Assembly: GCA_018343915.1 (NCBI GenBank)
Contig: JABRWF010000003.1
Coordinates: 372,001 to 436,000, forward strand
Reading direction: 5' to 3'
DNA length: 64,000 bases
Source of the DNA: Agroathelia rolfsii
Lineage: Eukaryota; Basidiomycota; Agaricomycetes; Amylocorticiales; Amylocorticiaceae
The position numbers and the translations under genes are program-made. Below the pieces are notes generated by a model that saw nothing but the letters and a program-made list of their open reading frames with translations, ran no database searches and was not told where the DNA came from. Position 1 is the stretch's first letter. Each line of letters starts with the position of its first letter. Positions 10,837 to 23,212 of the stretch are shown piece after piece.

Positions 10837-12719
10837 AATTCAATGCTAGAGTACTTCGAAATCCAATTCGCTGGGCAAGGATATTCGATCTTAGGGCAGG
10901 TAGTTAATTCGAAGAGTCGCAAAGTGATGTCGCCACCGACAGTCCATAGTGGTTATAACTCAGAACCGTGAGAGGCACGTGCGTAAGGGTCTCTAACGGC
11001 TTCTCCATCCCACTCATCCTAGGCACTTGTAAAGGCCTCGAAGCGCTTGCAAAATTTGTGTTGGGTTCAAATGCCTTTGCAAAACTCCCTAATCCTATAT
11101 AACCCCTACCCATTAGTTTGTAATCATTTGCCCATAATTATTTCACCCTATGTTATCAACTGCTTTGCTTTGTTTTCTTGGTTTTATCCTTTTTTTTGGC
11201 TTAGCTCCTTTTCTTCCTTCTTGATTTCTATTGTCGTATCAGGCTGGTCATTTCACATGCAACTTCAATTCTCCTAATCCCCCCCTATGCCACTACCCTC
11301 CACTTTACCCTCATCACCCGGACCTACTTCTCAGTCACTTATACCGTAGTTTCTCTTCAGTACATGATGCGGTATATAAACGTAATTAAAATGGAAAAAG
11401 AGGCACGTGACAACGCAATGTGTGATGTGATATCTATATTGCAGGGTTACATTCCATCACGATCATGGATTACCTTGCATCGTGGCACGCATATCGAATG
11501 CTACTGAACGCTGAGCTCTGAACCATTCACTGTGATTGCCAAATGTACTCGAACTCGTAGTGGGCAAGCTGTTGTTATCTACAGGATGTCTTTTTGGGCA
11601 TTATGCGCTCGTTGAAGGGCATTTTCACATAATCTTCATACAAAAAACAGCAATTGATTCGCAGGTTTCGAGTCCCAGTTACGACGGTCTTCTAATAACT
11701 CTCATTGCTAGTTTTGTTTAAGTCTGATTTGTTGGCTCGGTTGGTAAATCTTACCGATGCATTATGATTTTGTATGATTGTTCGTCACATCATCGTCAGG
11801 CTGACCTTGATAGATTAAAACATGCAAATGGTCCCCAATGCTGGAATACTTGCCCCGGTTTGTTTGTTACGAGCTCTTGGTGCCTATCGTGATCGTCTTA
11901 CAGCGGAATATAGTAGGGCCATAGCTAAATTCAGGGTTTGCCAAACACAAAGTTTGATGTTGGATTGATGTCAACCCAAATAGTTAATGCCTTAATGATG
12001 CTTGCGGAGGATGATAACAAAGATATCTCAAGGATATATATTTTTGTTTCGACTGTAGGTCGCTTTTCAAAGCTATTCAAGTTTTTATGCTGCATACTAT
12101 ATGACTTCCTGTCGCGATGTACCAAAGGCAATGTAATAGTCGAAGGCCGTCCAGATTAAGAGCGGTTTTATTTTACATATATTTTTCAAAATGATATTTC
12201 AATACTAGAGACAGAATTGGGTCAATCCACAATGAGGCTTGAGATGAAGCGATTGATGCACTGTTTTGTTAAGTAATTTTAAATCCCGACAACCTACAGG
12301 TAGATGGGTAGCCTAAGGAGCCCAGCACACTCACTGGCCAATGGCGACGAAGAAGAGAAGAACCCATAGCTTGTTCTTCCCAATTTGTTGACAATAATTT
12401 CAAATTAATGAATCGCCTACGTAGCGCGGAGAAATGAGTTTTGATTGTTGCTTGCATGTAACATTGTGGGATATCAAGCCCATTATGATAAATTCCTTTC
12501 AAGTATAAACGTTTTGAATAGGTACATTCAGAGTCCGAATGTTCACAGAAATGGTTAAGGTGTTCCTGCTGGAACATTTTATTACCTGAATTGAATTGAA
12601 CTTCCTAGTGCTTAGTAGATAAGAAAATCAGAAAACTTGCACGTGTTTCTCATGGATCATGGATCAGCTCCCTCACGCCAACATTTGTCAAGAATGAATA
12701 TATGCAATAGTTTGGAATA
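10837..12719. other. AT-rich intergenic region upstream of RAP1
   Basis: It holds the RAP1 promoter (a CACGTG at 10977-10982) and about 1.7 kb of AT-rich sequence with only short, motif-free reading frames on both strands. I see no gene, terminal repeat or RNA. Confidence 0.4.
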
Positions 12720-13190
12720 CAGGATCTATGTTTGGCCCGTTTGTATAGTATCCAAATTGATCAATCCCGTATTTATTTGGTCCCGGGATGATATGGCGTC
12801 CTACCAATACTACCATCAGGTCGCCAACCGGACGGATATCCCGGATGATTTTGATGATTTAAAAACATTGTGGCAAGAGCACCGCCGGGGACGCATCAAT
12901 TGGTCCCACTGGCATGAGATCCAGATTGCATGTTGATGGGCGATTTCGTGATCACGCTATTATGGATGCTGGATATCAATGAATGATGCCCTGGATGACT
13001 CAAAAAAACAGGGACGAATTGGAGACGACAGGGCAGTTCGGGCCAATTGACGGCCAGCGCTGCATAATGTCAAATTGACAATGCCTGGCGTCAACTCGCT
13101 GATGGTCCCTAGTACAATGTCTTCGATCCAACATGCGTCTGGCATACATCCGTATATTCTTTGAATACCGATGGTTCATCGGATGTCATA
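12720..13190 (-). pseudogene. Decayed fragment of a cyclase-family gene
   Basis: Minus-strand sequence aligns by eye to the intact cyclase at 13701-15194. Shared segments in order are TACTAGGGACCATCA-GAGTTGACGCC (the LGTI..LTP core), a PxRPCF segment, then AGCGTGAT...ATCTCATGCCAGTGGGACC (the SGSQWDG region), then a piece near the intact gene's residue 145. The copy carries stops (for example at the TAATAG near 12960) and frame shifts. The 5' and 3' ends of the gene are absent. It is a diverged relic about 0.5 kb downstream of its likely parent, same strand. Confidence 0.65.
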
Positions 13191-13700
13191 GGTCGGAATG
13201 CATTCGGGTAGGCACATTTTTGTTGAAGTTGGAAGCTATGCCAGTAGATCAATCGATCAAGCTCGATCAAGGCCCTAAGATATTTTACCAAATTTATCAC
13301 GTCATTACCAACGTCTGGCCATAGTGCATAGAGCCTTTATCGAGGGTAGAGGCTTTGCTCAATGTTCATTGTGAGGAGAAATACCAAAAATCCGCATTTT
13401 ATGTCCGTCAATCAGGGCAAAAACCAGAGAGTATCTCTGAAATCCCAACCAGTTAGCATTGGCGTCAACTATCGAGATGATGTAATATCAGGACTTTGAG
13501 ACCCTTGTAACTAAGGGTTCGTTTCTTCGGAGTGCATGTATCCACCAACCGAATTTTTATGTGAACTTGTGTTATTTATGACAGAACAGATGTTTCTGAG
13601 GGAATTCCCGGTTCAGAGAGCTAAGAATATACATTTAGATTAAACACAACAAACTGGCAAGCACTATACTACAGTTGTGATTTCTTTCTACGTCCCCCCT

Positions 13701-15194
13701 TTAGAAGAAGGCCTGGAATATAACGAAAACACCACGTTTGTGTTATGGGCAAGTATAGGAAACGGCAAGACTTACTGCTGCGTTTGGAGGACTTGCAACA
13801 CCACCCAGACTAGTGCCAACAAGGGCATCCTGATTAGCTCGAGCTTCACAGGTAAATCAAGGAAATTAATCTTACACGTTCAATGGCCATGAAGATACGA
13901 AGAAAGTATATCTCTTTGTTTCGGCACAGACTTCTGATAACTTTTCAAGGTCGAACAATTCACCTATATTCAGTATATTAGTCAGAAAAAGGACGTTCCA
14001 TTTATTTAATGAGACCAAAACGTACCTATTGGCATTCCCCATAAACTTTTTCGGGTATCAGAACATTCAGCAGATAAGATCACAGAAAATGGCCGAAATT
14101 GGCTTACGGAAGGAGTGTCTGGAGGCTGTGTCAGTTGTAAATCTATTTGAAATAACGTAAGAGACTTATACCTCATGTAAATGCTTTCCCGGTGAAGAAG
14201 GCCAGCACTAAGACAAATATAAATCGTCAGGATTTGATGGCCGATTTGAGAGCTGAGAAAAACTCGCCTCAAAAGAAGGTTGATCCGAGGCCACAGCCGC
14301 GAAGTGGTTGTCCCTACAAAGAAGAAAGAAGATCTGCTGTTCATAGATATCCGAGATGATGAAGGTCAATGAGGTGTACCACAAAAACCGCTTGATTTCC
14401 TCGGATTGTTCCAGGCCAGCACTATACATCATAATGCCATATCAGTACCCAAGACTATGAGCTCTCTGGTCCAAACCTGTGACTTACAAGCGCTCAACAA
14501 GGTTATCTTTCTCTTCCTGACTGCTGGCTATGTATCTGACCATGAAACCCATCCTGACAATCAAGATATCACCGGTTCTAAATTCAACGCCTTCATACTT
14601 GGCACAATCAAGCAGAGTCTGAAGATTAATCGGATGCGTTGTCCACGGATCGTAAGGAAGCTCCTTGGTACCATCTGCGGCCAAGAAGCGATGGAGATCA
14701 AGTAATACCCCACGCGAGCAAATGCCGTGTTGTGCCCAGTTGTGGATACCCAGTTTAATCAAGTCGGGATCTATGTCGGTCGGATCCTTTAACGGTGGAT
14801 GGTCCCCAACATGGAAGCTATGTGCGAGGTGATTCTGGTAGAAAGCACCATACTTGAGCACTGAAAAGTGCTTGAGACCATCCCACTGAGAGCCAGACTG
14901 GGTGTTAATGTAAATCTCGTCATCGTGAACGCCTCCATCACGCTTTTTGAAAACGTAATGATGAGGCGCCCGGCGCGAGAAGCAAGGCCGAGAGGGGAAG
15001 TTGATAGGCCAGTTGAGGCTGACCGATTGTCCTGTCCTGATTTCTTCTTTGGCTGCGCGCTGGACAACTTCGGGCGTCAACAAGTTGATGGTCCCTAGTT
15101 GGTCGCCTTTACCCCAAACATCCCATGCACATCCAGGGTATTCATGGAACGCCGGGAGCTCGTCATAAGTTGGCAATTTCTCTGGGAGAGGCAT
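13701..15194 (-). CDS. Cyclase-family (PF04199-like) metal hydrolase
   Basis: Nine exons (15194-14488, 14421-14380, 14313-14268, 14207-14172, 14118-14108, 14045-14026, 13963-13876, 13809-13776, 13712-13701) sum to 996 bases, 331 residues. Markers are WDVWGKGDQLGTINLLTPEV, SGSQWDGLKHFSV, HNWAQHGICSRGVLLDL, FRTGDILIVRMGF, WGMPIGELFDLEKL and GVASPPNAAAFF at the C-terminus. This family includes kynurenine formamidase and isatin hydrolase; the fungal members' substrate is not known to me. The intron after SFE needs a GC donor (GCGAGT). Exons of 11, 20 and 12 bases encode parts of conserved blocks, which supports the model. No signal peptide is visible, so it is probably cytosolic. Confidence 0.88.
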
Positions 15195-16120
15195 ATCGAT
15201 ATCTAGGGAAGCATGGCATGAGTGTGAATGAACGATTGATCACCGCTGGTCCCCAACAAACCCAGAGAACAGACTCGGAGTTTTCCCTATCGCACAGTGC
15301 TTTCAACTGGGAGAACTTTGGGTGATAAGAGAGCTTTGTGAGTATCAAAATCTATTATTTATAGGTAATCCTAGTATATGTACACCGAGCCATGTCAATG
15401 ACGTGAGGGAATCCCTACACCTGACCGCTGTCTATGAGGAGAAAACATTATAGCGACTCGGCACGCATGGCACAAACAACTAGCGAATGAAAGTAAGAGT
15501 TTACATCATAGAAGTATGGTGGCGGTGTAAATCATGGATCAGATGGGCCGATGAAGGTCGGACCGGTGTGCAAATACGATTCGAATGCATGGTCATGTCG
15601 GGGATGTTTAGAAATCACGGCTGTTTGTGAACCTGTGATGAGTAACGTTGTTATGTTCTGCCGCAAATCCATACTTGAACAAGAGTAGTATTTGATCTCA
15701 AACCACTCGAGAGGGCATTTGTCATACCAGCATGTTATTGAATGGTAAAAGCAAAAGTGAATAGACGAGATTTCCCATAAAAAGGACATGTGTGTGAAAC
15801 AGCAAAAGAATCCTCAAAAACAAAGCATTAGTGTAAAGCTAACGGGCCTGGGGTGAGTAAGCAATTACGATGAGTATATTTAGATGGAAAAGAAAGAAAG
15901 AAAAGGAAGGCCGGACTACATATGTAGCACTGGAAATGCAATGGTGAAAGATAAGTTAATGAATGTGTATGTGCTGATCTACTACGATTGTTTGTTGTTA
16001 TGACGATGATGAATGAAATGTAATATGTAATGACGAATGACAAAGTGAAAAGAAATATGATGCAATAATGAACGTGAAAATGATAAGTTGTTTGATCCTG
16101 TGTCCGAACAATGCATTTCC
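15195..16120. other. Intergenic, nothing recognised
   Basis: About 930 bases holding the cyclase promoter and the 3' flank of the next gene. Reading frames up to 85 codons lack motifs or plausible splice partners. Confidence 0.4.
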
Positions 16121-16696
16121 TTAGTAACTTGAAGCGCTGACCACCGTAGATAAGCCGCTCCTGACGTGTGGCCTCCTGGTCACCTCATCTGCGACCATTT
16201 CAAGCGATCGACGTTTCATAGGCTTCCCGACGGCGTGTAAGCGGTAGAGCATAATTCCTGCTACAATCTTCGCGCGCGCCTCGCGCTGCTCAATGGCTCT
16301 TTGTCGGTTCAGCTCGTCCAATGGCATGGGAATTGGATCCTCCATTGATGATAAGGAGGGAGCTAGCGACTGCGGAGCTGGTGGGATGTACACAGTTCTG
16401 AGCCGTGCTGGGGGCGGTGGGGGCGGTGCACGACGAGTGGCTCGGGGCAGTGGCAATAGTGATGGCCTCGACATCCGCTTCCCGTTTGCGTTCATACCAG
16501 ATGGAGGCACCATGGACATGGACGCAGGCGTCGTACGGCCTTTGATATGGTTGCCATCATGATTCAAACCAGGTGGGAATGGGATCAGGCTCTTTTGGCG
16601 CACAGCCAGTGGGGGTGATGGGAACTTGAATGACCGATTTGTGCGCGAGCCCACACTCTGAGAGTTGTTGAATGAGACGGGGCGAGTGTGCAACAT
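16121..16696 (-). CDS. Hypothetical basic protein, Pro-rich middle
   Basis: Single uninterrupted reading frame of 191 residues, starting MLHTRPVSFNNSQSVGS. I do not recognise a family. It is rich in Ser, Pro and Arg, has a PPPPPP run near residue 95, and a more ordered C-terminal segment with a predicted helix (DELNRQRAIEQREARAKIVA) followed by basic residues. No signal peptide, membrane segment or zinc motif. Composition (GC-rich frame, no in-frame stops on a 576-base stretch) supports coding. Upstream exons are possible but not seen. Confidence 0.55.
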   Translation of the reverse strand: MLHTRPVSFNNSQSVGSRTNRSFKFPSPPLAVRQKSLIPFPPGLNHDGNHIKGRTTPASMSMVPPSGMNANGKRMSRPSLLPLPRATRRAPPPPPPARLRTVYIPPAPQSLAPSLSSMEDPIPMPLDELNRQRAIEQREARAKIVAGIMLYRLHAVGKPMKRRSLEMVADEVTRRPHVRSGLSTVVSASSY

Positions 16697-17340
16697 GGTA
16701 GAATGACGTGGACGGTGTTTGCAAGCCGGTGAGCGACAATAGCGTTTGGATGAAACGCAGGGGGGTAAATTTGGACGGATGGCTCACACCGTCGACACTG
16801 CCAAAGGCGAATGAAAGTGGTAGAGTACGATTAGGACAATGAAGGGTATAAGTAAAGACGATTAGAATGAGGAGAAGGTCGTGTGATTCAAGCTCCGACT
16901 TGGTTGGCGCCCCTTGACTTCAGATTCGGCTCTTCTTTGTTATTGTTTTTCCCGGTCTCTTGTTCCTTACAAGTCAACTCTCTATTGTAAACAACGTAGC
17001 AGGGGAGAAACAATAGGTGGAGAAGGAGCCACAGGAGGTCTTATGCCAACTGGGATACAATGCTATCTACGCTGGATGACCAGTTCATATGTGTACACTA
17101 GTTGAATAGATTGCATGGCTACATGTATACGGATGCATGAATTTGAACAAATGCAAATGTCACTGGGGAAATCATATCTACTGTGCGATAAAGCGGATGA
17201 TGGGGCGCTGGGGATGGAACAAGGGGAAGTTGAAAACAACACGATAAAAATAAGCATCCACACGTATTTAATTAACAACAAATAAATCAATACACTCCCT
17301 AGAACTCCGAGTCGGTACACGCTGATAACCGCCCAAATGC
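16697..17340. other. Intergenic, nothing recognised
   Basis: About 640 bases, AT-rich in its right half, between two minus-strand genes. Only small frames without motifs. Confidence 0.4.
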
Positions 17341-19277
17341 TCAGAGGTCAGAGACGGCATCACCCATCCATCCATCCAGATCGATATATTTACCACCACC
17401 ACCACCACCACCACCGCTATCTACGTGGACACCCACATCATCAGCCATAAAAGCATCAAAATCAGCAATGTGTCTATCGACGTCAAATTGCGAATTGTAC
17501 ATCATCGGTTGTTGCGTGCTAGGGCCAATGCTGCCGATATCGGCTTGGAGCTGGCTACGTTGGAAACCATCAGCGTCCCTCCGGGGCGTGTTGTGGAATT
17601 GAGGGGCAAAGGGGTTGTAAGTATTGAAAAACAGGGGCGAGATGGGTGATCGCACGAGCTCATTCAAAATGGCGTTTTGCGGTGATTGAGATGCAGGGGA
17701 GCTAAAGTACGACTTCGTTGGTGACGCAGTTCGTTCTGTCAGGGGTGTTAGAGGTGTCGATGGCCGTGCGATGAAATCCATTCCGTCGGGCTCTTGATCT
17801 GCGTCCGTTTCGGTAAAGGGGTTCAAGGGCGGAGGTTTACCCGGAGGGAATATCTGGCGAGGTGGTGGCCTAGGGCGCACACTAGACTTTTGTGAAGTGG
17901 CTAGAGGTTCCATTGGGACAGACAGTCCGTCAATCTCAGGTCTTGGAGACACTGAACGGCCTCGAGCGTTGCCCAATGGCGTTGCCAGAGGTGGGGTAAC
18001 GGGTCGTCGCTCCACGTCGACCTGCAATATCTTGCTGGTGTTATTGATATTGATTTGTGTTAGCGCAGTGAGAGGAGACGAGGGCTCCTGTGGCAATGTC
18101 TGGACCAACGATGAGACATGGTGCTTGTCTTTGACTGGGCTGGCTGTTGGGGCACTCCCATCAATACTTTGATATATTCTCCCGGGTTCCACGCAGGAGG
18201 CTTTGTCTGGCGCATGTCCACCACAAGGCATGCTTGAAGAATGCCATGGTGGTAAAAGTGGAGGCGATGCAGCCATTAAAGGGCTAGACTTTTCATTGGC
18301 GGAATATTCTGCCGGACGTGGCGTAGACGTATGAAGGTTAGAAGGAAATGATGGCGCGAGGAACTGTATTCAGCTATGGTTAGCAGTCTTGGTATGTATG
18401 CAATGAAATGCGAACCTACCATTTCTGAGAGGTCGTCAGACGGTTCAGGACGGGCTATACAATCCAATTTTGATGTGGGCTGGTCCCTAGATACACCATT
18501 TACAAACTTATCAAGTCGGTCGACTTGTGAAACCGACTTCGGTTGTGGGGCTGATGATGCGGTCGGTGGTTCCCGAGGCTTCTCTGAGGGGAAAAATATT
18601 GATGTCTTTCGTGGCCTCCTCTTTGAGTTCGTTAAATTTGACGACGCCTTCACAACAGGAAAACCAAGTTGAGAAGTTTTCTTGACGAATTTGACCTTCT
18701 CCTGAGAGCCTGCTTTACTCAAATTTTCCTCATAAACACTAACAACAGTGTTGGTATCGGTCGCATGTGGCATGACATCAGCCTGCCATAGCTCGATTTT
18801 CCGGTTTAGGGCGTTATCCCGTTCACCTTTCAGTATCGATTGCTGTTCCAACTCGAACCATTCGTCCTCGGTATCGGGCAACTTTAAAAGTCGCCGCCGT
18901 TTAGCATGGGCTTTCTCAAACCGCACCGGCTCAATGACATAGCCGCCCGTAGTGCACCCTGTCCTTAGGAGCCGCGCTATGACGCCCCATTTGCCATTTG
19001 ATGGTTCCCCACCTGCAAGTGCCCAGGTTTCGACCACCCTTTGGCGTAGGGCATCGACACGGGAGTCACGGTTGGGAGAAGTTGGACGAGAAGGAGGGCA
19101 TAGCTGCTCTTCAGTTATGCCAATCATGGCGTGATACTGTTTGTGAAGCTGGGCGAAGTACGCGTGTCCACTTGGTGGGTGAGCCTGATACAGAGAGGAG
19201 TCCGAGGAGTCCGAAAATCTAATGCCGTCCTGTAGTTCCACACAGACGTCTCCAACTGGAATCAAAGCCTTGTACAT
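17341..19277 (-). CDS. Hypothetical Ser/Pro-rich protein, N-terminal conserved-looking part
   Basis: Two exons, 19277-18420 and 18363-17341, joined by a 56-base intron in phase, give 626 residues. The first 180 residues look folded (MYKALIPVGDVCVELQDGIR, then TWALAGGEPSNGKWGVIARLL, then a Lys/Arg-rich helix AHAKRRRLLKLPDTEDEWFE). The rest is Ser/Pro-rich and disordered, with an eight-Gly run and an acidic, aromatic C-terminus (DLDGWMGDAVSDL). The frame stays protein-like upstream to an acceptor near 19351 (FGHIPLNPVKSKILPSKEFQ), so the true start may lie further upstream, possibly ATGGTTC at 19521 with a 163-base intron. Function unknown. Confidence 0.65.
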
Positions 19278-20133
19278 CTGAAACTCCTTGGAGGGTAGAA
19301 TCTTAGATTTGACAGGATTGAGTGGAATATGCCCAAAATGAAAAGTAGAGTCTGAACAGCAGTCGACTGATCGAATGCTATAGGTTCAAGTTGTAGCCGT
19401 GTCCGCTTTGCGGCAAGCCTCTCAGAGATCCGTATGGCAGACAGCCTGAACCAGGCTCAAGGAGAAGGAAGCTATTACTATGACTGAGCCAATGGACGCG
19501 AACAGCAAACTCACGAACCATAGAGTGAAGCGCGTTTAAAACTCCGCCGCGGAATTCGTGATCTGCTTAACGTAAACAACTTCACAGGTTACATCTCATA
19601 ATTACAATTTTGGCTTCATTGCGCCTATTCTTGTTTCTCCAAAATTCGGAACGCATGCCTATTGAATACGAAGACATGGTTGATTACGCGACTGATTTAA
19701 GCAGACTTTTTCAACTACAGCTAATATTGGTATGATGAGTCATGATGCCAAATTGACCACTATCTGCGTGAGGGGATCGGGAAAAGATGGAGGTCATGTG
19801 TACATTAGCAAAACACGGGGAAGGAAGTCCTATATCGCTGCACTGGTAAGAGGTCATAGAGACCGTATGAAGAAAATGAAAAACCTGGAACTCCATCATA
19901 GACCCAGCACAGCTAAGCAGTGCTCCAACTTGAAGTAAGCCCGACCTCTGATAGAAATGATCGCCTCATGGTCAGACTAGGCATTGATTCGCGGTTCCAA
20001 TTTTTTCCTGGATTCACGAGATGCAATAAGCCTTCCATTCAAGTGCGTCCCCCGCAACCAAATTCTACATATGGTGTCAAGGCAGCTATCCGGCAATAAG
20101 AAAAAAAAAAGGTCTGAGTTTGAAACGGATAGC
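19278..20133. other. Intergenic; may hold a first exon of the gene to the left
   Basis: About 850 bases. The only structure I can argue for is the coding-like continuation at 19278-19351 described under the gene at 17341-19277. The remainder shows no coding or repeat signal. Confidence 0.35.
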
Positions 20134-20595
20134 TTATGCAAACGAAACACTCTTTTTTCGAGGTTGTGCATCTTGCGCAGCAGGCGATGGGATCGCATCT
20201 GAGTTATCATCACGAAGATGTTTTCCCCTCTTTGATCGTGCCTTGTCTTTCTTGGCCTTTGCTTTCTGCGAAACGAGCATGGCCTTGACTTCCTTCTATG
20301 ATGGGATCGGAAGTGGTGAGATAGTGGATTCCCGGCATAATCTGGATGTACCAACCAGCCGGCGACGAGATTTCTTAGGGCATGAGGGGTTTTTTGGAGC
20401 GCCCGCTTGAGAAGAGAGCGTTGCTTTGCGTTTTTCGGATTTATCAACGGCATTACGCTCCTGGGTGTCTGCTATAGAGGCTGCAAGGTCGAGACATTGC
20501 TACTGGGTGTACAGCTTGAGCCGCTACGATACCAAGTTGTTAACAAGTCTGAATCAAACCTGCTGCTCCAAAAACACCTTGTGCCTTTTCGCCAT
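20134..20595 (-). CDS. Small basic protein, probably nucleolar or nuclear
   Basis: Built from three exons: 20595-20560, 20499-20356 and 20295-20134, all phase 0, summing to 342 bases (113 residues). It begins MAKRHKVFLEQQ, continues CLDLAASIADTQERN and ends AQPRKKSVSFA. Highly charged, with Lys/Arg-rich helices (SQKAKAKKDKARSKRGKHLR). Intron 2 (GTTGGT...CATAG, 60 bases) removes an in-frame TAG. The composition resembles small ribosome-biogenesis or nuclear factors, but I cannot name a family. A longer motif-free frame at 19977-20453 on the same strand is a shadow. Confidence 0.6.
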
Positions 20596-23212
20596 CTGCG
20601 GTCCGGTGTTAATTTACTTGCGCAGGCAACCTTGTGAAATGACGAATGGATGCCAGCGGGTTGATCGAGACAAGTGCAAGATTGATGTGACATGTGACAT
20701 GTCCAGTTTGTCACAGCTTCGTCAGCCAGGGCAGTCATCGACCCTAGCCGACTTCAGCCGCCTCCAACTTTATTACTGGCATTGTCTGCTAATCACTCTC
20801 TCGAGGCCAATTTATTGCACACTAGAAACCAAAGAAAGAAGCGTTTAGAACATACTATGAGCTCAGAATTCGGGTAATTGGCATCCCTGCACTGGCACAT
20901 CAGTGCCGGCAGACATCCCAGTGTATAAGTAACGGCAGTACCTTTTTTGAGGAGGCATCTCGACGTCTCACTGTCATCATATCACATCAATAAAATCTCA
21001 GGTAGCATATAGATTTCTCTTTTGCTCTTATACTCTCTTTGATATCCAGATATGCTGGATCACCCAGTTCGGCATATAATATATGATGAATCGAACCAGC
21101 TAAGATCCTTTTTAGGCTTCCTTATTTGATAGTCCTGCTTGTATCATTGAGCTCGGGCTAGACGTCATCTCAGGACCGCTCGTGGCTGAGGTCCAATAAC
21201 TGACAACTGTTGGCTAACATTGGCTGGATTGAGTGTTCGTGAAATTTGACCAATGGGCAGCTCCTCTTCCGGAGAACGCTCCAAATTCAGCGAAAACCAT
21301 ATCATCACCACGACTACCCCTCATTGCCCGAACCCTGAGTATCAATCGTAAGCGCTCAGCCGTCCTAAGAGGTTGTATCATCAACGATCAACACAACACA
21401 GACGGTCATTGAGATCAATGATGGCGTTCCTATCTGGATCTTTTGAATATGCGCAGATTACGTCGAGGCGATATGGTACTGGCCTTTCAATAGACATCCG
21501 AGGAAGCGGAACGTCTGACAACGGGAGACATCGGATCATCGTTCTTCTTTTCTCGGGCAATTGCGAATGCATCGTATAGTCATGTCATCATTACCTGACT
21601 CTTGGCCCTGACATCAACAAAGCAGGATGGTTGACACCATATCAGGCTCCTCCGACCTATTGTTGGGATGGCCATCATCCTTGTACCTGATGGAATGTGG
21701 CTGAAGTTTCAGCGGGTTATGCTCCACGGCTCGCTTTACAGCCTAAATACCATGTATACAGGTGTGATACACAACTGTTTTGGCGTGAACATTTAAAAGG
21801 GTGCAGTCCTGTGTTGGGTATCGTTATCCTGCATACCTCTTCACCTCACTCACACGAATACACCACTCACTCACACAACCACCCACCACAAACTTCCCTT
21901 CAGTCGCCATGTGCCATCTTCGCCAGTTAGTAGGCTGGATGTAGCGTCGAGCACTGAAATCGAGGAACTAAAATGATTTTTTGTGTAGAGTCGCTCACGT
22001 TTACACATGTGGCCACACCTATCCTCAGGTATGCATTTACACCAGTAAATTCTTTCTCCATCCTCATTAGAGATGACCTGCTTTTTCACAGCCCGATGAA
22101 GAGGTATATATATGTATACATAAGGCCATAAAATAATTCCCAAGCTCATATATTGCTCAGATCCGCTGCCAGAGGCCCAATTGCAAATTTAGCACGACCC
22201 ATCCCGCATCATGTCCAAACTGCAGGCAAACTTGTGTTCAGCAGTGAGATTATTCTGTGTGTTCCCTTTCTAAAAAAATGCTCATGTATGTATGACCATG
22301 CCAGGCGAACATTCCCAGAACATTACAGTAGGTCTTTTCATAATTCACTCCTAACTATCCTGATGTTGTTTTTAGATGTTTACTACCAAACGCCCTGCAA
22401 TAGTTGCCGCCGTTGAACAACAGCATGATTTTTAATAACGTTTTACTTTACGAGTTATCGAACAAGCTTACGTGAATGTGTCGCTCGCTCAGCATGCGCA
22501 ATATTTGATCTGTTTCTTCTACTGATATTTAATTCGCAAGTGTCGCTGGCAGGAACCGTAGTAGAATGTGATTAACCAATGTTACTTACACGCATACTTA
22601 CTGCCTATCATACTTCCAAGGATGGTAATTATTAAAGTCGGGTGCTCAATATTTAAAATACAAATACACGCATATATATTGTATGTTAGCGAGCCATGGC
22701 AATCTCTTACGTTCCCATAGCCAGAGTATTTTGATTCTTTTCAAGTTTAAGGTTGAGTAACTTGATTTAACTGAAGGAATCCAACATGTGCACATGCCAG
22801 GGGCTACGGGACGCTGCCACAATTCGGTCACTTTCAGGAGTTCTTGATGACATCATCATTCTTTTCCGTCTCTCCGTTGGATTCGGGCCACTCAACGTCC
22901 AACAGGCACGAATTCCATCATGCTATAGTGTTCCAGTTAAACCCACTATTACAACTTGAGAAGTGGAGATTTGAACGTTTGAACGCTTAGGTCACCGGGC
23001 CTTTCTTGTTGATATAATGTGAGGCGATGGCGATACTCGATCATTGAGATTCCTTGCCGCCATTCGGCAGACGCTGGAGTCGGCACTGCTGTTGGTGCCG
23101 CGTTTGTTTTTACGCCCACTGCTCCCAAGCCCAAACTGGCGTTGCTATCCGTTCTACCATCACACTCAGACGGACCTATCAACACTTCTGCCCCTCTTGC
23201 GCCTTTTTTCAG
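20596..23212. other. Gene-poor 2.6 kb upstream of the MFS gene
   Basis: I find no gene. The stretch is AT-rich with scattered short frames on both strands, none with family motifs or paired splice sites. It must contain the promoters of the small basic protein (left) and of the transporter (right). Confidence 0.35.

Noticed and set aside
19977..20453. 158-codon minus-strand frame rich in Arg/His/Leu
   Set aside because: It is a shadow: another frame on the same strand splices cleanly into the small basic protein with better composition.
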